64,000 nucleotides of DNA from Lachnospiraceae bacterium. Lineage in GTDB: Bacteria; Bacillota; Clostridia; Lachnospirales; Lachnospiraceae. The stretch lies in assembly GCA_910574745.1 (NCBI GenBank), contig CAJTCE010000001.1:124001-188000 (forward strand), given 5' to 3'. Shown piece by piece: positions 8,377 to 17,395 of the stretch. Numbering within the stretch: position 1 is the stretch's first letter; every line of letters begins with the position of its first letter. A program made the translations under genes and the position numbers. A model generated the notes under the pieces. The model saw only the letters and a program-made list of their open reading frames with translations. It ran no database searches and was not told the origin of the DNA.

Positions 8377-8886
8377 TTATAAAATAATTTCTTTCAGATT
8401 TTCTACAAATTCTTCCCATCCGTCAGGATAGCAGAGGGCTCCGCTGGCCCTATACCGTTTTTTCTCTCCCGTCATTTCAAATTTGAACAAGACAAGCATA
8501 TCGGGATATTCATCCGTGTCCGGCCAATACTCATCCTCCTGTTCCTTAACCGTCTGACTATACTCTAAAATAAGTTGTCTCAACTCATTACACTGTTCCA
8601 CACTTAACTCGTATTTCTCCCCATTGAGCGTTGCCTGGGCATCCTCGGGCTGATACATATCTATTGAAATATCTTCTGTTTTTTCTGTATCTTCATTATG
8701 AGATTGCAAATCAAACCAAAAAATTTCCTCCGTTTCAAACTCTGAAGGCTCCGCCCTTTGCCATGCCTTAATCTCCTCCTCCGGCTCAGCTGCCCCTTGT
8801 CCCGTCATACCGCCTCCTAAAGAACACCCTGTCCCTATGATTGCCGCAATAAGCATTACTACAGCTATAAAACATTTCTTTTTCAT
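8377..8886 (-). CDS. Small lipoprotein of unknown function
   Basis: The start is set at ATG 8886, preceded by GGGAGGGAG; a longer in-frame reading to 9018 would overlap the MATE gene. The 169-residue product begins MKKKCFIAVVMLIAAIIGTG followed by the lipid-attachment Cys, a clear lipoprotein signal. The rest is acidic, with a small globular part resembling the barrel-like domains of many Firmicute surface lipoproteins (ATLNGEKYELSVEQCNELRQ). It follows the MATE gene by 25 bp in the same direction and may be co-transcribed. No function is assigned. Confidence 0.8.
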   Translation of the reverse strand: MKKKCFIAVVMLIAAIIGTGCSLGGGMTGQGAAEPEEEIKAWQRAEPSEFETEEIFWFDLQSHNEDTEKTEDISIDMYQPEDAQATLNGEKYELSVEQCNELRQLILEYSQTVKEQEDEYWPDTDEYPDMLVLFKFEMTGEKKRYRASGALCYPDGWEEFVENLKEIIL

Positions 8887-8911
8887 ATCTTTTCTCCCTC
8901 CCATTCCTTGT

Positions 8912-10276
8912 TCACTCCTTTGTTTTTGCAGGCCCTCTTGCCAGAATTTTTTTGATATTGCATAAAAATACCGTTCCGCAAACAATTGCCGCAATAACGT
9001 CCGCACTACATTCCGCATAATAAATGCTCATAACATCCTTTGTTACCATAGGAAAAATAATGGCAAAAGGCACTAACAGAAATACCTTCCTAAGAAGAGC
9101 CATAAACAGGGAAATCTTTGCCTGCCCCAATCCCATAAAGGTAGTCTGGCATCCCATTTGTATACCAAAAATCAACATTCCCGCCACAAAAACGGGCATG
9201 ACGCGGCGCACCACTCCGATCAGTTCCACATCATCCGTAAACACGCGGGCATACATTCCCGGCAAAAGCATTGCCGATAAGGTAATGCAAAAAGAGGTTG
9301 CTGCGGTAATTCCGATAACTCTTTTATAAGTTTTTTTCACACGTTCTATATTGCCCGCCCCGTAATTATAACTTAAAATAGGCTGCACTCCCTGGGTAAA
9401 ACCGGATATAGGCGTATTGATCAGCTGCATAACACTTTGCAAAATCGTCAAAGAGCCTACATAAACATCCCCGCCATACTTCTGAAGCCCGCTGCTTAGT
9501 ACAACGGAAATCAGGCTTTCCGTACTCTGCATAATAAAGGGCGAAACCCCCAACGCCGCCACGCTGCCGATGATTTTTATATCCGGCTTTAAATATTCCA
9601 TATGTATGCGCAGAGAGGTCTTTTTAGAGCTTAAAAACCGGATGGTCCACAGCGCACTGGCAAACTGGGAAATAATAGTGGCTAAGGCCGCTCCTCTTAC
9701 TCCCATCTTGAATACAAAGATAAAAACCGGGTCCAAGGCAATATTCAAAACCGCCCCGATGAGCACTGACAGCATAGCAATCTTAGACTGGCCTTGTGCC
9801 GTAATAAAAGGATTTAAGCCAATGACAACCTGTACAAAAAGAGTCCCCAGAAGATAGATGCGCAAATATGCCCCCGCAAAGGGATAGGTCACATCGCTTG
9901 CCCCGATCAGGTACAAAAAAGGCTTTTCTATAAAAAAGAACAAAATCATCAGCATTACCGTAAAAAAGCAAAGCATGGTAACTACATTGGACAAAATGGT
10001 TTCCGCCCGCTTTTTATTTCCCTGTCCCATAGCAATGGCTGCAAGAGGTGCGCCGCCCGAACCCACAAATGCGCTGAATGCAGAAATCAGCATAATGACA
10101 GGAAGAGTCAGACCTACGCCGGTCAGTGCCTCCGGTCCCACAATGTGCCCGATATACATTCTGTCCACGATATTATATAAAAGATTGATGATCTGAGCGA
10201 TTAAAGTAGGAAGTCCCATGGACAAAATAAGCTTTCCTATTTTTTCCGTGCCCAGTTTTTCTTCTGAATGTGCCAT
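8912..10276 (-). CDS. MATE family efflux transporter
   Basis: A 454-residue membrane protein with twelve predicted helices in two related halves. The N-terminus GKLILSMGLPTLIAQIINLL and the motif YNIVDRMYIGHIVG are typical of the NorM/DinF-like MATE family, which exports cationic drugs or metabolites in exchange for Na+ or H+. AGGAGAGG precedes the start codon. The substrate is unknown. A second, divergent MATE gene lies at 36157. Confidence 0.94.
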   Translation of the reverse strand: MAHSEEKLGTEKIGKLILSMGLPTLIAQIINLLYNIVDRMYIGHIVGPEALTGVGLTLPVIMLISAFSAFVGSGGAPLAAIAMGQGNKKRAETILSNVVTMLCFFTVMLMILFFFIEKPFLYLIGASDVTYPFAGAYLRIYLLGTLFVQVVIGLNPFITAQGQSKIAMLSVLIGAVLNIALDPVFIFVFKMGVRGAALATIISQFASALWTIRFLSSKKTSLRIHMEYLKPDIKIIGSVAALGVSPFIMQSTESLISVVLSSGLQKYGGDVYVGSLTILQSVMQLINTPISGFTQGVQPILSYNYGAGNIERVKKTYKRVIGITAATSFCITLSAMLLPGMYARVFTDDVELIGVVRRVMPVFVAGMLIFGIQMGCQTTFMGLGQAKISLFMALLRKVFLLVPFAIIFPMVTKDVMSIYYAECSADVIAAIVCGTVFLCNIKKILARGPAKTKE

Positions 10277-10397
10277 TATTTCCCTCTCCTATATATTCAA
10301 ATTTTATAACAAGTAATGGTAAATCTCAAGGTTACCGTCAAAAAACAGCAGATAATATTCACTGTTGTATATAGCTCCTAAAACAATGACAGAGCGC

Positions 10398-12371
10398 TCA
10401 ATCCATGTTCCATTTTTTGTTTATCATAAAAGAAGCCCTATTCACTGTTTTTCCGGAAGAATCCCGGTAATACACAGTAATTTCCATAGATGTATCCATA
10501 TTGTTCAACAGGTAATCCGTGCAGAAATCCTTATAGCAAAGGTTCCAAACCAGCCCGGCAATAGATTCTTCATCTGTAATTTCCTTTTTCCATTCCAGAT
10601 ACCGGACATCGTATAACAGACCTTCTGTAACCAGATATTTATCAATCACAATCTTATGAACCGGATAATCCTTCAGGGTCTTATTTCCGTCAATACCGTA
10701 TTCCGAAAGAATCTTCAGCACTTCTGTAAAACAGGGATAGATATATCCCGTAGCTTCTCCCTGATTTTTCGTGGAGCAAAACGTAAAACTGCCTATAGGC
10801 GTCTGTTCCCTGATATCGGAAAAAGTCAGTTTCATAAAATCTGCTTTATAGATTTCCCATAATTCCTGTCTCTCCTCATCGTTTAAATCCAGCGTATAGG
10901 TTTCCATCCCGTTAGACCATCGGATTTCATAATACTTCAAGGAATCCAGGCGCAGGGCGGCATAGGTCCCTTCTTTAAATTCCTCTCCGTTAAAGATTTC
11001 CCCGAATTCATCCACCATAAGCCACGGAAGCTTATATTTATAATATTTTACTCCGCCGTCTTTTAACCGGCATTTCACTAACATTTCACAGGTTTCCGCT
11101 CCCGGTCCCGGCAGACTTTGTTCATCCACACAATTTTTTTCAATCCATTCCCATGCATAAGAAAGTTCGTCTCCGGTTAAATTCATATTGGATAAGACTT
11201 CATCCGCTTCATCTTTGCTTCCTAACGCCGTCAAAACTACCGCTGCAGACTCGGTCCTGTCTTTATCAGGAAACTTTCCGGCACCTTTTCCTCCCACGGA
11301 AAAAATACCCAGAACCGCAAACATCAATACAAATTCCATGAGCAGATGCCATTTACCCGAAATAAACTTTTTTATATTAAAGGACAGCAGCACATTTAAC
11401 GCTCCATGTACAAGAGGAACTCCACATACAATGCCAAAAACAGCCAGTCCCGCAGAAAAATCTCCCCTTGTGAAAATCTGTAAACTGCTGACAATCCAAA
11501 ATACGGCTAACAAAACGCAGGCATAACGTACAATCCATTCCGCAAACCGGAAAGAAAACAGGTTTCTTCCCCGCTCCACCGGACGTTTGCAGAAAAGAAC
11601 GCCGTTTAAGATTGTCAACAGAACCGCTGCCACTGCCAGAAAAAGAATATAAGGCAGATGAGCGTTTAGATTCCATAAAGCGCCGTCAGTATACTCTTCA
11701 ATGCCGGTTGCATTTTTCAGCAGCGCGATCGGAGAGAGATATCCCTTAATCCAATCCAGCTTTTCAGATTTATAAAATGTTTCAATACAGATTTTCATCA
11801 TTTTTTCTGTCAGATGAAAGCCCCCGGATGGACCTAGCAAAAGCAGTACCAGCATTCCGACCGTATATCCTGTACTCTGCGTCAAAAAAGCCGAAAGCAT
11901 AGAAAGACCGTACAAAAACATCCAGCCAAAAATCAGCACAATGCAACTGATCCATACAGCCGTAACACTTTCCTCATATTTACAATATCCCATAGAGAGG
12001 GAAAGTTTAAAGAAAAGCAGCTTACAGATTACAACAGGAAAAGAAAAAATCAGGAAATTATTGATACACCCCGCTAAAAACAGCTGATTTCTTGAAAAAG
12101 GCAGGCTAAAGTACAGATCTGCTTTTTTATGGGAGTACAGATATGGAAAGCCTAAAATCCCCATTAAAATGCCCAAACTAATCATTGCCATAAAAAAAGA
12201 CGTATTTCCCGCCCCCACATAAAGACTTCTGACCTCTCCTGCAGGTATGGTTGCTTTGGCAGCAAACAAAAATAAGAGCATACCAAACACATACCAAATT
12301 AATAAAACCAGCCATAATTTATTCTTAAGATCTTCTTTCAGAAGCCCCGCAAACATTTTTGCCCTTTTCAT
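10398..12371 (-). CDS. ABC-2 type permease with large extracytoplasmic domain
   Basis: A 657-residue membrane protein. Residues 1-350 contain about eight hydrophobic segments, starting with FAGLLKEDLKNKLWLVLLIW and including the family-type segment FLYSHKKADLYFSLPFSRNQ. Residues 370-640 form a soluble, mixed alpha/beta domain. The start overlaps the ATPase stop by 4 bp, so the two proteins make one exporter. The layout (YtrB-like ATPase plus a long permease) resembles exporters of peptide antibiotics or cell-wall related compounds in Firmicutes, but the substrate is not evident. Confidence 0.87.
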   Translation of the reverse strand: MKRAKMFAGLLKEDLKNKLWLVLLIWYVFGMLLFLFAAKATIPAGEVRSLYVGAGNTSFFMAMISLGILMGILGFPYLYSHKKADLYFSLPFSRNQLFLAGCINNFLIFSFPVVICKLLFFKLSLSMGYCKYEESVTAVWISCIVLIFGWMFLYGLSMLSAFLTQSTGYTVGMLVLLLLGPSGGFHLTEKMMKICIETFYKSEKLDWIKGYLSPIALLKNATGIEEYTDGALWNLNAHLPYILFLAVAAVLLTILNGVLFCKRPVERGRNLFSFRFAEWIVRYACVLLAVFWIVSSLQIFTRGDFSAGLAVFGIVCGVPLVHGALNVLLSFNIKKFISGKWHLLMEFVLMFAVLGIFSVGGKGAGKFPDKDRTESAAVVLTALGSKDEADEVLSNMNLTGDELSYAWEWIEKNCVDEQSLPGPGAETCEMLVKCRLKDGGVKYYKYKLPWLMVDEFGEIFNGEEFKEGTYAALRLDSLKYYEIRWSNGMETYTLDLNDEERQELWEIYKADFMKLTFSDIREQTPIGSFTFCSTKNQGEATGYIYPCFTEVLKILSEYGIDGNKTLKDYPVHKIVIDKYLVTEGLLYDVRYLEWKKEITDEESIAGLVWNLCYKDFCTDYLLNNMDTSMEITVYYRDSSGKTVNRASFMINKKWNMD

Positions 12372-13033
12372 GCTTCCTCCCCTGCTTTTGTCATCAAATC
12401 ATTCCATTCCTTTTGCGTCAGAACCTTCCCTCTATGTAAAAAGCCTTTTTCCGTACATATTTTATGAAGCTCCTCCAGATAATGGGAAACAATAAAAACA
12501 GTTCTGTTTCTGCCTGTTACCGCACTTTTTAAAAGTTCATTAACCGTCTTTCTGACCCAAGGATCCAGTCCGTCAAAAACCTCGTCGCATAGCAGGTACT
12601 TTGTACCTGCACAAATTGCCGCCGCAATAAACATCTGCTTTTTCATTCCTTTGGAAAAAGAATCCACGAAAGCGTTTTCTTCCAATCCGAACTGCTCCAA
12701 AAGATAACGATAATCTTCCATTTCGAAGCCCGGATAAAAGGTTTTATAAAAATCACCGATGGTAAGAGCCGTAGCGTTTTTTTCATAGTATTGCGTATCC
12801 GGCATATAGAAGATTTCCTGCTTTGCCTTTATGTCGGGAAGCTTTTTCCCGTCTATCCTGATTTCCCCGCTGTCCGCTTTATACACTCCCGCGATCAACC
12901 TGATAAGAGTGCTCTTGCCTGCTCCATTCTCGCCTACCAGACCGTAAACAGTCCCGTCGGGAATCGTCAGGGAGACTTGTTCCAGACATGTAAAATCATC
13001 ATATTTTTTCGTAATATTACAAATCTCAATCAT
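12368..13033 (-). CDS. ABC transporter ATP-binding protein
   Basis: A 221-residue ATPase with Walker A GENGAGKST, signature FSKGMKKQMFIAAAI, Walker B YLLCDEVFDGLDP and the switch His in VSHYLEEL. I place the start at ATG 13033, because the protein then begins MIEICNITKKYDD as in related ATPases; a 49-residue longer reading adds low-quality sequence. It is of the YtrB/EcsA type and is followed, with a 4-bp overlap, by its permease. Unlike many ytr operons, no GntR regulator precedes it here. Confidence 0.91.
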   Translation of the reverse strand: MIEICNITKKYDDFTCLEQVSLTIPDGTVYGLVGENGAGKSTLIRLIAGVYKADSGEIRIDGKKLPDIKAKQEIFYMPDTQYYEKNATALTIGDFYKTFYPGFEMEDYRYLLEQFGLEENAFVDSFSKGMKKQMFIAAAICAGTKYLLCDEVFDGLDPWVRKTVNELLKSAVTGRNRTVFIVSHYLEELHKICTEKGFLHRGKVLTQKEWNDLMTKAGEEA

Positions 13034-13297
13034 CGCTTTGTTCCTATTTTTCTCCAAATCATTTTCCGGTCCGTCTAAGGGAATTACTATAGCCTGAAGC
13101 ATCTGCCGGGAAGCTCTCCATTCCCAGCCCCTTTTTCTTTCATAACAGACGCCCTTCGCAAAGTACTCCATCAAGTACATCTATTTTATCACAGTCTATC
13201 CAAAAGGCAAAATATACTTATCCATACAAAAAAGCAGAAGCTCCTGCAAGAGAAGCTTTACGCCCTCCCGCAAGTACTCCTGCCACATTCCGTTTCT

Positions 13298-14041
13298 CTA
13301 TTCTTTTTCTGTTTTTACCACATACCCCAAATAAGTAACCGTCACAGTATAGTGTTCCCCGTTTTGCATTTCAGCCTTTATCATAAAGTCCTCATCCCCC
13401 AAACCATCAATTGCCATCCGCTCAATTTCTTCTCCCGTCCGCTCTTCAATTTGTTTTCCCACACATCTCTGAAATTCTCCGACGCTTATAAACACAGGCT
13501 GTTCCTTCCACTGGGTTGTCTCCTGAAGTTTAGGAAGCTCTTCTATTTTATATTCCGTCGTTTCTTCATCTAAAGGATATTTCACTTCATGGGCATCTGT
13601 TACATCAATTCCCAAGACCTCAAAATCTATTTTCTCCACAGAATAAAAAACACCGTCTACAACCATATATGACCTTTCCAAATAAGCGCCGGCTCTATCG
13701 AAATCTTCCTCTTTCGTTTCTCCTTGTGTCCCTTTTGCAAAAACGACATTTGCTTCCTCTAAAAAAAGCTTTACCTCCCTCTCCTGCAAAGAATAAGTCT
13801 CCACCAATTCATCGCCGCAATTGAAATAGTCCGCCGCAAAAATGAATTCCCCTTTATATTCATAAATGGTAAATCCCTCGCAAAGGGAACTGGAGCCGCT
13901 TCGATAAACATAACATTCCATATTTTCTTCTGTTACATTTTCCGTACCGCTTTCCCCTTCATTGGGATTACCGTTAAAACCACAAGCCGTCAGAATCAGG
14001 GCTAATGCGCCCGACGTAAAACTATAAAGCCTTCTCCTCAT
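13298..14041 (-). CDS. Lipoprotein of unknown function
   Basis: A 247-residue product starting at ATG 14041, chosen because GGAGGGGAAG precedes it. It begins MRRRLYSFTSGALALILTAC, a lipoprotein signal with the lipidated Cys at about residue 20. The mature part is acidic and has no catalytic motif I can name; it reads as two small beta-rich halves (CYVYRSGSSSLCEGFTIYEY at about residues 41-60). The gene lies 55 bp after the amidase gene in the same direction. Surface attachment is expected; the role is unknown. Confidence 0.78.
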   Translation of the reverse strand: MRRRLYSFTSGALALILTACGFNGNPNEGESGTENVTEENMECYVYRSGSSSLCEGFTIYEYKGEFIFAADYFNCGDELVETYSLQEREVKLFLEEANVVFAKGTQGETKEEDFDRAGAYLERSYMVVDGVFYSVEKIDFEVLGIDVTDAHEVKYPLDEETTEYKIEELPKLQETTQWKEQPVFISVGEFQRCVGKQIEERTGEEIERMAIDGLGDEDFMIKAEMQNGEHYTVTVTYLGYVVKTEKE

Positions 14042-14096
14042 AATATTCTTCCCCTCCGGATAGCATTTTTGCTTTATCATAACACATTGTGAGCTG

Positions 14097-14831
14097 CTAG
14101 AAAAGCAGCATAATAGACTCTGCAAGTTTCTCTGCCAGCCGCTCCCTGTAATCCGCCTCTGTTAATTTCCGTCTGTCCTCTGAATCGGATAAGGAACCTA
14201 ATTTTACTAAAACCGCAGGCATATAGGTATTTTTCAGAACATAAAAATTTCCCTGCCTTATGCCGTTACATTTTATCCCTCCATTTTGATGCAAGGCTGC
14301 TGCCAGGGCATCCGCATATTCCATTCCCGGATATCCACTTCCGTCATAATAAAATTCCATACCGGACATTCCCGCATCTTCCCTATGGCAGTCGCAATGA
14401 ATACTGATAAACAAATCTGCTGTTTTGCCATTTGCCACCTTTATTCTTTCATATTCTCCCGTCAAGGTATCTCCATTTCCGGACAAAATTGCCTCTGCTC
14501 CCATACTTTCTAAGTACTTCTGCAAATCCTTGGCAACTTCATAATTAATGTCTTTCTCGTATATTCCTTCATAAGAGCTGCCTACATCCCTTCCGCCATG
14601 TCCGACATCCAAAATAATTCTGATTTTTCCCTCCTTCTTTTCTCCTGCAGTTTCTCCCAAAAAGCTCTCGTTCTGAAGCTCCGATGAAATCTCCTGCATA
14701 ATCCGGTCATTTTCATATCCTGTCAAAAACAGTAAACCTGTTATCAAACAAAGAATAAACATTTTTATAAATCGATACTCCGGTTTTACGCCCTGTCCTT
14801 TCTTCTCTCTTGCATATAAATTTCCGTACAT
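14097..14831 (-). CDS. N-acetylmuramoyl-L-alanine amidase-like protein, catalytic Glu replaced
   Basis: A 244-residue Amidase_3 (CwlV/LytC type) protein with an N-terminal membrane anchor at about residues 22-38 and the hydrolase fold from residue 70. Zinc ligands are present: His78 (DVGHGGRD), Glu92 (IYEKDINYE) and His145 (FISIHCDCH). The usual second catalytic Glu in the VLVELGF motif is Lys210 here (AVLVKLGSLSD, codon AAA), a change reachable from GAA by one base. In the family this Glu is required for catalysis, so the enzyme may bind peptidoglycan without cutting it. Alternatively it is a decaying or misread copy. Confidence 0.85.
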   Translation of the reverse strand: MYGNLYAREKKGQGVKPEYRFIKMFILCLITGLLFLTGYENDRIMQEISSELQNESFLGETAGEKKEGKIRIILDVGHGGRDVGSSYEGIYEKDINYEVAKDLQKYLESMGAEAILSGNGDTLTGEYERIKVANGKTADLFISIHCDCHREDAGMSGMEFYYDGSGYPGMEYADALAAALHQNGGIKCNGIRQGNFYVLKNTYMPAVLVKLGSLSDSEDRRKLTEADYRERLAEKLAESIMLLF

Positions 14832-14952
14832 GAGTATATCCTGCTTCCATAAGGTATTTCATTTTATTTTAACAGTCCTTTCTCTATATTCCCTCTAAAC
14901 CCGGAAACCCTTTCAGAAGAAAAGCATCCACGAAAACAGCCACACTCACAGG

Positions 14953-15924
14953 TTACTGATTCAAATACCCCTGCAGTTCTTCTTCTCTGGACCATATTCG
15001 TTCATATCGACTTCCCATATCCGCAAAAATCACGTCCCAAACAGCGAATTTTTGCATCTCTTCCAAGCGTCCTCTGTTGTTCTGAATCCACTCATAAATA
15101 TAGTTGTAGGTATTACCGGAAAACTTAATACACCAGTTTTTCCTGTCATTACTATTATGGGAATAGGACATTCCATCATAGTGGACAGATAAAATGCCCT
15201 GACCGCTTTGCAAGGCAAGCCCTCTGATTTCATTACTTGCCCAGAAATAACCCGCATTTTTATCCTTAACCAGATTGGGATATTTTTTACAATAGGTCTC
15301 TGCTAATTCTTCATATTTTCTTCTATCATCTTCCGTTGCCAGAAGGCACCTTCCTCCTCTGCCCTCTTCTCCATCCTTAACGACAAATTTTATACCTGTT
15401 TCAGCATGCTTTTTTACCTGATACCCTTGTAATACTTCTTTTTCCAGACTCTCCACGCCCATAGCTTTCATCAATCCGTTTTCCAATTCCTCATCCATAA
15501 TAATAGCATTGTAAAATGAGCCTGTTCCATATTCGGAAATCAAAAGCCTGGTTCCTGTAGCCTGATCCTGTCTGATTTTAATATCCGAATACAGAAATGC
15601 ACCAATTCTTTCTCCCTCTCCGGTAAAAATATCAAAACAGCCGTTTTCATTATCCGGTATAATTCTGTAATTTTTTGACTCAAAAGATGTATAAGAAAAA
15701 TTTGTCTCTTGCATATTAGAAATACCAAAAAGACTTTTCCTTCGTTCGTTTTTATCCATCCCCTTATAAGAGTAAATATCATTTCCCGCCTGAGCCTTGC
15801 GCGAACTAACGCTTGCTTTATCCGCTTCACTGCCCAAGTATCCCGAAAAACTTCTTTTAGACGTATGATTTTCTGTTTTGTATCTCGCCATAAAACTTGT
15901 CAGACCTATTTCTCCAATATCCAT
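14953..15924 (-). CDS. Hypothetical protein preceded by leader element
   Basis: About 323 residues, unrecognised. AGGAGG lies 7 bases before ATG 15924, so I prefer this start over GTG at 15942. The N-terminal 60 residues are Ser- and Lys-rich and probably disordered (MDIGEIGLTSFMARYK). The rest is soluble, with no signal peptide and no clear catalytic motif. It is similar in style, but not clearly in sequence, to the unknown protein at 1538. The element at 15957-16018 in its leader is shared with the LytTR regulator at 616, so the two may be controlled together. Confidence 0.75.
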   Translation of the reverse strand: MDIGEIGLTSFMARYKTENHTSKRSFSGYLGSEADKASVSSRKAQAGNDIYSYKGMDKNERRKSLFGISNMQETNFSYTSFESKNYRIIPDNENGCFDIFTGEGERIGAFLYSDIKIRQDQATGTRLLISEYGTGSFYNAIIMDEELENGLMKAMGVESLEKEVLQGYQVKKHAETGIKFVVKDGEEGRGGRCLLATEDDRRKYEELAETYCKKYPNLVKDKNAGYFWASNEIRGLALQSGQGILSVHYDGMSYSHNSNDRKNWCIKFSGNTYNYIYEWIQNNRGRLEEMQKFAVWDVIFADMGSRYERIWSREEELQGYLNQ

Positions 15925-15956
15925 TTCATTTCCTCCTGCCACAATCCTGTCCTTTT

Positions 15957-16018
15957 TTATTTCGTCCTCTTAACCAAAAAAAGAAGCCTGATGTAACCAA
16001 CCGGCTTCTTTTTGTAAT
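15957..16018 (-). promoter_or_regulatory. Leader element with hairpin and TGTAA repeats, copy 2
   Basis: A 62-bp element matching 1351-1413: GACGAAATAA at one edge, ATTACAA at the other, and the loop TTGGTTACAT between arms 15980-15990 and 16001-16011, which pair over 10 of 11 positions. The arms differ in sequence from copy 1. TGTAA motifs at 15992 and 16013 are 21 bp apart. It lies 33 bp before the start at 15924 and about 110 bp after the end of the Rpn-like gene, so it may also act as that gene's terminator (run of seven T on the minus strand). Confidence 0.6.
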
Positions 16019-16130
16019 TAATTTTATTCCCTTTATATTTCGCTTTCCTCTTACAACGGGAATCTCGAATTGCAATTCACGCTTTTTTACCATTTTTGTC
16101 TCCATGGGACAAGCGAACATGCTTGCATGT

Positions 16131-17090
16131 TCATTTGACTCTCAAATCAAGGTTGAAAGATTTTCTTTCAAGCTTCTTCCATGAAGCAATCTGTTCTTTG
16201 GCGCTTTCATACTCTTCAACAGATACCCCAAGTCCCTCACAGGCTCTTTGCAAATCTATACCAAAATTTTTCATTGCAGCTTCTACATTTTTTACCAGAG
16301 TGTTTGCTATGCCTTGCTCCAATCCTTGTTCTATCCCTTCTACTCTTCCTTGCTCCATTCCCAGCTTTCTGCCCTGTGCCAGTCCAATCTCAAGAATATT
16401 CATCCTCACAGCCTCCCATTCTTCTGATTGCTTTACTTCCGTTACAATTCTGTCCAAATCCAGAATACGTTCATCCCGTACCGTAATATCCGGATTCTTT
16501 AAAGTGGTATTCTTCATATACTGCAGCAGGCTGACCAGTTCTTCCCGTCCATTCAAACTGGTCATATTCAAAAATATTTTACTTGTTCCATCATCCAAAG
16601 GCAAATCGGGCACTTCCTCACACCGTTCACTGAAAGTATATTTTGCCAGATTCTTACCGAAAATGTCTTCCCTTGTAATAAAGATAATGACTGTTGACGG
16701 CAGATGTTTATATCGTGTCTCTTTGCCCGATTTCAAAACGGGCGTGTCAATCAATCCCTGATAGAATCTGGAACGCTTGCGGATATCATCGCTGCCGGAA
16801 TCATTTTGCATTTCCATATCAAACTGACGCTCCTTCGCGTCCAGCGCCCATGCATCCAAACGTATAGCCCGTTTTCCTGATTTGTTTAAAACAACCTGTT
16901 CTGCTTTTACTTCTTTGAGTCTTAAATCCGGTTCATCCAGGATAATGCTCAACACATCTTCATAAGCCCTTTTCACTTTCATGACTGACATGAATAGTGC
17001 AAAATCGCTTAAATTAAGCTGATAGTTTTCCAGAAGCTTTGGCGTATCCACGCCCTGTGCTTCCACCTCTTCCGTTACTTTTTGTTGCAT
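16131..17090 (-). CDS. Rpn/PD-(D/E)xK nuclease family protein
   Basis: A 319-residue protein of the PDDEXK_2 family, often annotated as Rpn recombination-promoting nuclease or putative transposase. The nuclease core is in residues 40-130: RLDAWALDAKERQFDMEMQ gives the Asp and Glu-x-Gln catalytic positions, followed by RSRFYQGLID. The C-terminal third contains a Gly/Gln/Glu repeat stretch (EQGRVEGIEQGLEQGI), typical of this family, and an alpha-helical tail. The family relates to transposases but acts as DNA endonucleases without known transposon ends, and none is seen here. It stands alone with its own leader. Confidence 0.9.
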   Translation of the reverse strand: MQQKVTEEVEAQGVDTPKLLENYQLNLSDFALFMSVMKVKRAYEDVLSIILDEPDLRLKEVKAEQVVLNKSGKRAIRLDAWALDAKERQFDMEMQNDSGSDDIRKRSRFYQGLIDTPVLKSGKETRYKHLPSTVIIFITREDIFGKNLAKYTFSERCEEVPDLPLDDGTSKIFLNMTSLNGREELVSLLQYMKNTTLKNPDITVRDERILDLDRIVTEVKQSEEWEAVRMNILEIGLAQGRKLGMEQGRVEGIEQGLEQGIANTLVKNVEAAMKNFGIDLQRACEGLGVSVEEYESAKEQIASWKKLERKSFNLDLRVK

Positions 17091-17395
17091 AATAATTCCT
17101 CTCTTTCTTAATAAGGCAGAGAGGCATATTCTGTTCTTGTACTCTCTGCGGTTTTAGTTGTCATGAAGGATTTCCCGCAGAGATAGCTCTGCATAGATAC
17201 AGGCTTTTGAACAAGCCTTGTAAGAATTTTAGATTTGTCCTTTATTTAGAGTCATTTTATCACATTCTGTTTTTTATTACAAGTATGAACTATATTAAAT
17301 TTATCACACACTTATTTGACCGCAACGCATACGGTCAAAATAAGTGTTCTGCAATACCCTGTCCACCCGGAATCAGTATTGGTAAAAACCATTTA
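17091..17395. other. Intergenic region with inverted repeat
   Basis: No gene is seen in these 305 bp. TCTCTGCGG (17143-17151) and CCGCAGAGA (17175-17183) form a 9-bp inverted repeat 50-90 bp upstream of the Rpn-like gene, possibly a leader hairpin. The rest is AT-rich. Confidence 0.5.

Noticed and set aside
16131-17090. Active transposon
   Set aside because: The Rpn-like protein is often labelled transposase, but no terminal inverted repeats or target duplications are seen around it; the local hairpins are leader or terminator structures.
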